Made by a program: the position numbers and the translations under genes. Positions 62,101 to 64,000 of a DNA stretch of 64,000 nucleotides are shown piece by piece; position 1 is the stretch's first letter; every line of letters begins with the position of its first letter. The stretch lies in the NCBI GenBank assembly GCA_009746045.1, contig RPFO01000080.1:2310315-2374314 (forward strand), read 5' to 3'. Source of the DNA: Mesostigma viride (lineage: Eukaryota; Streptophyta; Mesostigmatophyceae; Mesostigmatales; Mesostigmataceae). Below the pieces are notes generated by a model, which ran no database searches, was not told where the DNA came from, and was given only the letters and a program-made list of their open reading frames with translations.

Positions 62101-63387
62101 TCTCTCGCCTCGCGCAGCCGCTGGAGGAAGAGAAAGTGAGCAATCATGGTCGGAGGAAAGCAATCAGTCACAGATATAGACAACCAGCGTTCCTTTGATT
62201 TCAAGAGGGTCTTGCTTGTCGCGCGCCTCGCGTAGTCACTGGCGGGACATTAAAGTAACCAATAATAAATACAGACGAGAAATGTGAAAAAAGAGTGCAT
62301 GAAATAGCATTTGGTATGATAGATATGCCTACCGCAGCCGCTGGGGGAGCATAAAGTGAGCGCTCATGACTATAAACAGCAAAATATTTGTTCGAAAAAG
62401 CTCGTGATCCTCAGTGCGCCTTCCAACCGCTGCTCAAAGGACCAACATAATGCTTATAAATAAGCAACAAATCACAAAAGGATTTGGTCTGAGAAGAACG
62501 CGTCCCGCAACCGCTGGGGGGACTTAAACGCTGGTAAAGGACAAAAAAAAGTACTTTGTCGGAGAAAGATGCCTCGCGCAGCAGCTGGCCACTGGGGAAA
62601 TTAGATAACACCCGATTTGACCCGAGAGAGGTTGATGAGAAAGGGGAGGGGGAAATGGACATCATGAGCATACTGTTTGATATGCGTAATCAAGTTCACA
62701 TGTGTTCAATCGTAGGGGAAGGGGGGAAGGCAGGTGGGTGGAAAAGGGGAGGGGAGAAGGGATGTAACTCAGTGGGCATGTGCCCGCGCTCTGGGAAGGG
62801 GGAAGGAAGACAAGGGGAAAGAGGAAAGAGAGGGAGAAGAAAAACCCACATGGCCCAGCAGAGCAAACTTGCACTGGGCAGTCGGCACTATGCGCCCACG
62901 TATATCATATATTGTTATGCTAGTATATACTTTATTCACTGTACTGGATTCGAATCCAACTGCTAGCCCTATTGGTCATGCTAGTACATACATCATGCAC
63001 TGTACTACATGTCGCTGCCACTCGTGTGGTTTAGCAGTGCAGATAAGCGCTGGCAGTCGACACTGTCTGGCTGCACATATTCACTACATATGCTAGTACA
63101 TACTTAACGCTACCCTAGCGACCTTGCGCTGGCAGTCGTCATCCTCCGCCCCCATGTAGTACACCCTATTGATGCTAGTACATAAGTAGCAGAATATAAT
63201 GTGTATTCCGGCCACCCACATGGTTGAGCAGAGCGATCTTGCGCTGGCAGTCGGCGTTCTCTCCGCGCACCGCCTCGATGTCCGCGTGCAGGCGGCGCGA
63301 TAGCTCCACCTGCTGCTGCAGGCGCTTGGCGAGCTCTAACTGCGCGCTCGAAGGGGTGGGGCCGTCCCGCTGCTTACGCAGATCCGC
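49949..63387 (-). CDS. Unrecognised coiled-coil protein, last nine exons
   Basis: Exons in coding order: complement(63220..63387), (61850..62033 region, start 62023), (60802..61059), (60027..60172), (56672..56839), (54282..54870), (52743..53258), (50935..51054) and (49949..50194). Phases agree at every junction, including 2-to-1 at 60027/56839 and 56672/54870, which strongly supports one gene. The order is coiled coil (first three exons), then a compact motif split by an intron (NTMRIVTDIYAMKVKNDVYC, IKRYFLQR/YGTDEVADAS, NPEVRIFAQSCGL), then Pro/Asn-rich linkers and helical segments. The motif reminds me of one in large flagellate coiled-coil or EF-hand proteins, which with CFAP57 nearby would suit a ciliary role; this is weak inference. 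The N-terminus lies beyond the window. Confidence 0.7.
50712..50868 (-). repeat. Two echoes of exon h donor
   Basis: GCCACCAGCTCTTCCAGCAT at about 50731 and 50838 copies the true GCCACCAGCTCCGCCAGCAT. The shared downstream intron (ACAAACAACTA, GAATA-CCCC) shows that the unit spanned the junction. Confidence 0.9.
50935..51054 (-). CDS. Coiled-coil gene, exon h
   Basis: 40 codons, phase 0: AAVGTPLLASQLDVAAVLRQ, ARDSNAVASEMLAELVADGT. Acceptor GCACAG, donor ACT/GTGAGT. Two echoes of its donor follow. Confidence 0.72.
51112..51240. repeat. AGAGATTAGGC-type short tandem
   Basis: About ten irregular units of 11-12 bp in the intron between exons g and h. Confidence 0.93.
51455..52700 (-). repeat. 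Five echoes of exon g donor plus tandem arrays
   Basis: Copies of ACCTTGACGATGCTGGAGAC at about 51460, 51662, 52233, 52547 and 52673. Between them lie a 55-72-bp array (51775-52105) and a 23-bp array (ATCTGTAACAGAACGATTGG, 52318-52515). Confidence 0.85.
52743..53258 (-). CDS. Coiled-coil gene, exon g
   Basis: 172 codons, phase 0: MARAPPLYISDGLLPRAYVW, VDVLDPEEIQSLLACQLVRL, a Gly-rich linker and VTQDVEVVVSSIVK. Acceptor CCCCAG, donor AAG/GTAAGC. Confidence 0.75.
53305..53470. repeat. 28-bp tandem repeat, about 6 copies
   Basis: Units of GTCGCGAAATCAGGTAGAGA plus ACAGAGCA. Confidence 0.95.
53800..54075 (-). repeat. Echoes of exon f donor
   Basis: ACAGCATCTGGCACGCTC (53808), ACCCCCAGCATATC (53905), a short one near 53965, CCTCAGCATCTAGCACGC (54021) and CTTACCCCCAGCATTTCC (54056), versus the true CTTACCCCCAGCATCTGGCA (54278). 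Confidence 0.85.
54282..54870 (-). CDS. Coiled-coil gene, exon f
   Basis: 196 codons after a 1-nt phase completion: LATIHSPPFTGESLEPDESG, MFQHVDAVQAGWLLRSARAN, an Asn/Asp-rich linker, GTLAALLTHPVVAGKTEQLE and LPQLHAIMVQACQMLG. The acceptor CACCAG is chosen because only it restores the phase with exon e. Confidence 0.72.
55010..55195. repeat. (GTGTGTGG)n array
   Basis: About 22 units of 8 bp, followed by GGGGT and GT runs to 55255. Open in three frames on both strands only by repetition. Confidence 0.97.
56018..56085 (+). mobile_element. LINE 3' tail remnant
   Basis: TACATATCCTCCCCACAGAG followed by GTATGTTC and (TTAA)n resembles the end of the LINE at 47190-47225 (TACATGACCTCCCCACGGAG, GCATGTT, TTTAA). 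Confidence 0.65.
56411..56628. repeat. 44-bp tandem repeat, 5 copies
   Basis: Units of GCGATGGGTATAGGTAGCAG plus GCAGGAGGGCATATTCGCGACAGA. The GGCATA and GTATAGG parts resemble the exon e donor region. Confidence 0.93.
56672..56839 (-). CDS. Coiled-coil gene, exon e (second half of motif)
   Basis: Joins exon d as FLQR/YGTDEVADASMVQFV, continuing SSLSAHQSNPEVRIFAQSCG and LSDDTGLWGEDNGPTDTVAA. Acceptor CTCCAG, donor GG/GTATGC. Confidence 0.75.
57588..57735. repeat. (CCCCCA)n / CCCCA array
   Basis: C-rich array in the intron between exons d and e. Proline-, threonine- and histidine-rich frames here are artefacts. Confidence 0.97.
58117..58450 (+). repeat. 41-bp tandem repeat, 8 copies
   Basis: Units of GAATATGGTCAAGTGTGGCC plus ACGAGGYAAGGGGAGCAGTTC. 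Units differ mainly at one C/T position, giving either GAG/GCAAGG or GAG/GTAAGG. Confidence 0.95.
58556..59340 (+). other. AT-rich island with a foreign-looking 123-codon frame
   Basis: About 785 bases with a sharp drop in GC against all neighbours. An open frame at 58821-59189 reads FDYDKKYAYNWSSDYYYGIW, SLPIDFTEFNKNYF, then MFKFFCEEIYLFDDFFVNFY and ends KKKQYMCRFY. It is rich in Phe, Tyr, Lys and Asn with AT-ending codons. I recognise no family. It could be organelle-derived, viral or bacterial DNA caught in an intron. Confidence 0.55.
60027..60172 (-). CDS. Coiled-coil gene, exon d (first half of conserved-looking motif)
   Basis: 48 codons plus 2 nt: ANLLLSLKNTMRIVTDIYAM and PLPMCIKRYFLQ. 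Acceptor CCCCAG, donor CAGAG/GTATGA. Confidence 0.75.
60802..61059 (-). CDS. Coiled-coil gene, exon c
   Basis: 86 codons, phase 0: EKFMEQTGRKLRAAEQQLTT, RRFINQGVQTDNKFFTYGV, then a Gly/Ala-rich stretch. Acceptor CCCGCAG, donor CGG/GTACAT. Confidence 0.75.
61850..62023 (-). CDS. Coiled-coil gene, exon b
   Basis: 58 codons, phase 0: RLREAREERDLLTAQNQSVA through KKEMAERRAKVASHSKLQ, a clean heptad coil. Acceptor CCCCCAG, donor CAG/GTATGC. Up to six acceptor echoes lie upstream. Confidence 0.78.
62091..62600 (-). repeat. Six echoes of exon b acceptor edge
   Basis: CCTCGCGCAGCCGCTGGAGG (62109), CCTCGCGTAGTCACTGGCGG (62227), CGCAGCCGCTGGGGGAGC (62333), CCAACCGCTG (62425), CGCAACCGCTGGGGGG (62505) and CCTCGCGCAGCAGCTGGCCA (62572), versus the true CCTCGCGCAGCCGCTGGGGG (62011). 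Several also share the following intron words AAAGTGAGC or AAAGTGATC. Confidence 0.9.
62850..63150 (-). repeat. Three echoes of exon a donor edge
   Basis: CACATGGCCCAGCAGAGCAA plus ACTTGCACTGGGCAGTCGGC (62849), GTTTAGCAGTGCAGATAAGC (63026) and CCTTGCGCTGGCAGTCGTCA (63121), compared with the true CACATGGTTGAGCAGAGCGA plus TCTTGCGCTGGCAGTCGGC (63217). Confidence 0.88.
63220..63387 (-). CDS. Coiled-coil gene, exon a
   Basis: 56 codons, phase 0: ADLRKQRDGPTPSSAQLELA, KRLQQQVELSRRLHADIEAV and RGENADCQRKIALLNH. Acceptor GAACAG, donor CAT/GTGGGT. Confidence 0.75.
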
Positions 63388-64000
63388 CTGTTCGCAAGGC
63401 AAGGCATGAGGGGATGTTGGTAACGGGGGATGGGTTCATGCCACAGACGGGATCCTAAAGGGGTTGATGTCAAATGGCGCGCTCCACTTTCACAGCAATG
63501 CTTCCAGTTGCAGCATTTAAAATGGACGAGTCCTTGTGCAGCTCGCGCAGGTCCAAATGTTCACAATTTCAATGATTCCGATTTCGGGATCTTGGTCAGT
63601 TAGGTTCATTGAGTGGATGTAAGAGGGGTTACATCAGTCATAGTGAGGCACCAGGCAAGGAAATAAATTAGTGGGTAGCATTTGACAGTTGGATTAACAG
63701 CAGCTGACACTATATGGCACGTTTTGGGTGCTAGTCTTTTGTTTACAGAAGCCATTTGTCTCCACTTCAAAAAAACACGACTATGCTGGGTTCTCTACTC
63801 ATTCACAAAGCAACATTATGCTCGGTTCTCCACTTCGCCAAGCAACACCACGCTGGGTTCTGCACTTCACAAGGCAACACGACGGCAGGTTCTAGCATTC
63901 GGTTCTCGCGTCCCATCAGATTTTACCTTCACCTGTTCACATATACACACACAACGCTCATAATACGCAACACAGATAGACATACAGACACATACCTATG
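63388..64000 (-). other. Intron upstream of exon a
   Basis: No further exon recognised. A short echo of the exon a acceptor (CGCGCAGGTCCAAATGTTCAC) lies at about 63545. Confidence 0.5.

Noticed and set aside
62940-62960. B-box-like GATTCGAATCC
   Set aside because: No A box or cloverleaf around it.

Overview
This window looks like nuclear DNA of a flagellated green alga, probably chlamydomonadalean or volvocine-like. The evidence is a plant-type organellar DNA polymerase, a ciliary CFAP57/FAP57 gene, TGTAA motifs placed like green-algal poly(A) signals, introns full of simple repeats, and two families of non-LTR retrotransposons (LINEs). I cannot name the genus. No prokaryotic operon, CRISPR array, rRNA or convincing tRNA was seen.

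Layout. (1) 72-16584, plus strand: the last 14 exons (about 907 residues) of a POP-type (DNA polymerase I-like) organellar DNA polymerase. It runs from the 3'-5' exonuclease domain to the stop codon; the 5' end lies outside the window. (2) 16585-18259: a convergent intergenic gap with LINE and SINE-like debris. (3) 18260-29224, minus strand: a complete CFAP57/FAP57 gene in four exons (about 1926 residues), with WD repeats, coiled coil and a long Gly/Ser/Asn-rich tail. (4) 29225-30910: unremarkable spacer. (5) 30911-47655: a nested retrotransposon island. An old LINE with an apurinic-type (APE) endonuclease is interrupted by a SINE-like element and by a 7.4-kb block. That block contains one nearly full-length LINE with a restriction-like endonuclease (RLE) and an unusual PHD + RING-H2 + zinc-finger N-terminus, plus a 5'-truncated copy, a divergent tail and an inverted truncated copy. 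A second APE-type LINE with an internal deletion but an open RT frame sits at 45231-47109. (6) 47656-49948: nothing recognisable. (7) 49949-63387, minus strand: nine exons (about 780 residues or more) of a coiled-coil protein I cannot name. It may be ciliary, and its 5' end lies beyond the window. One of its introns holds an AT-rich island at 58556-59340.

The most unusual signal is a pattern that recurs in all three genes. Introns contain decayed copies of the adjoining exon edge, each carrying the splice site and some flanking intron. I call these exon-edge echoes. They lie on the intron side: donor copies downstream of the true donor and acceptor copies upstream of the true acceptor. By eye I count roughly 60-70 copies at about 20 junctions. 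They range from a 32-bp perfect duplicate carrying an intact donor (4257-4288) to barely recognisable remnants. This suggests that introns here grow by repeated local tandem duplication across splice junctions, with the original junction retained.

The polymerase and CFAP57 are unrelated in function (organelle genome replication and repair versus inner-dynein-arm assembly in the cilium). They converge tail to tail, and nothing suggests co-regulation.
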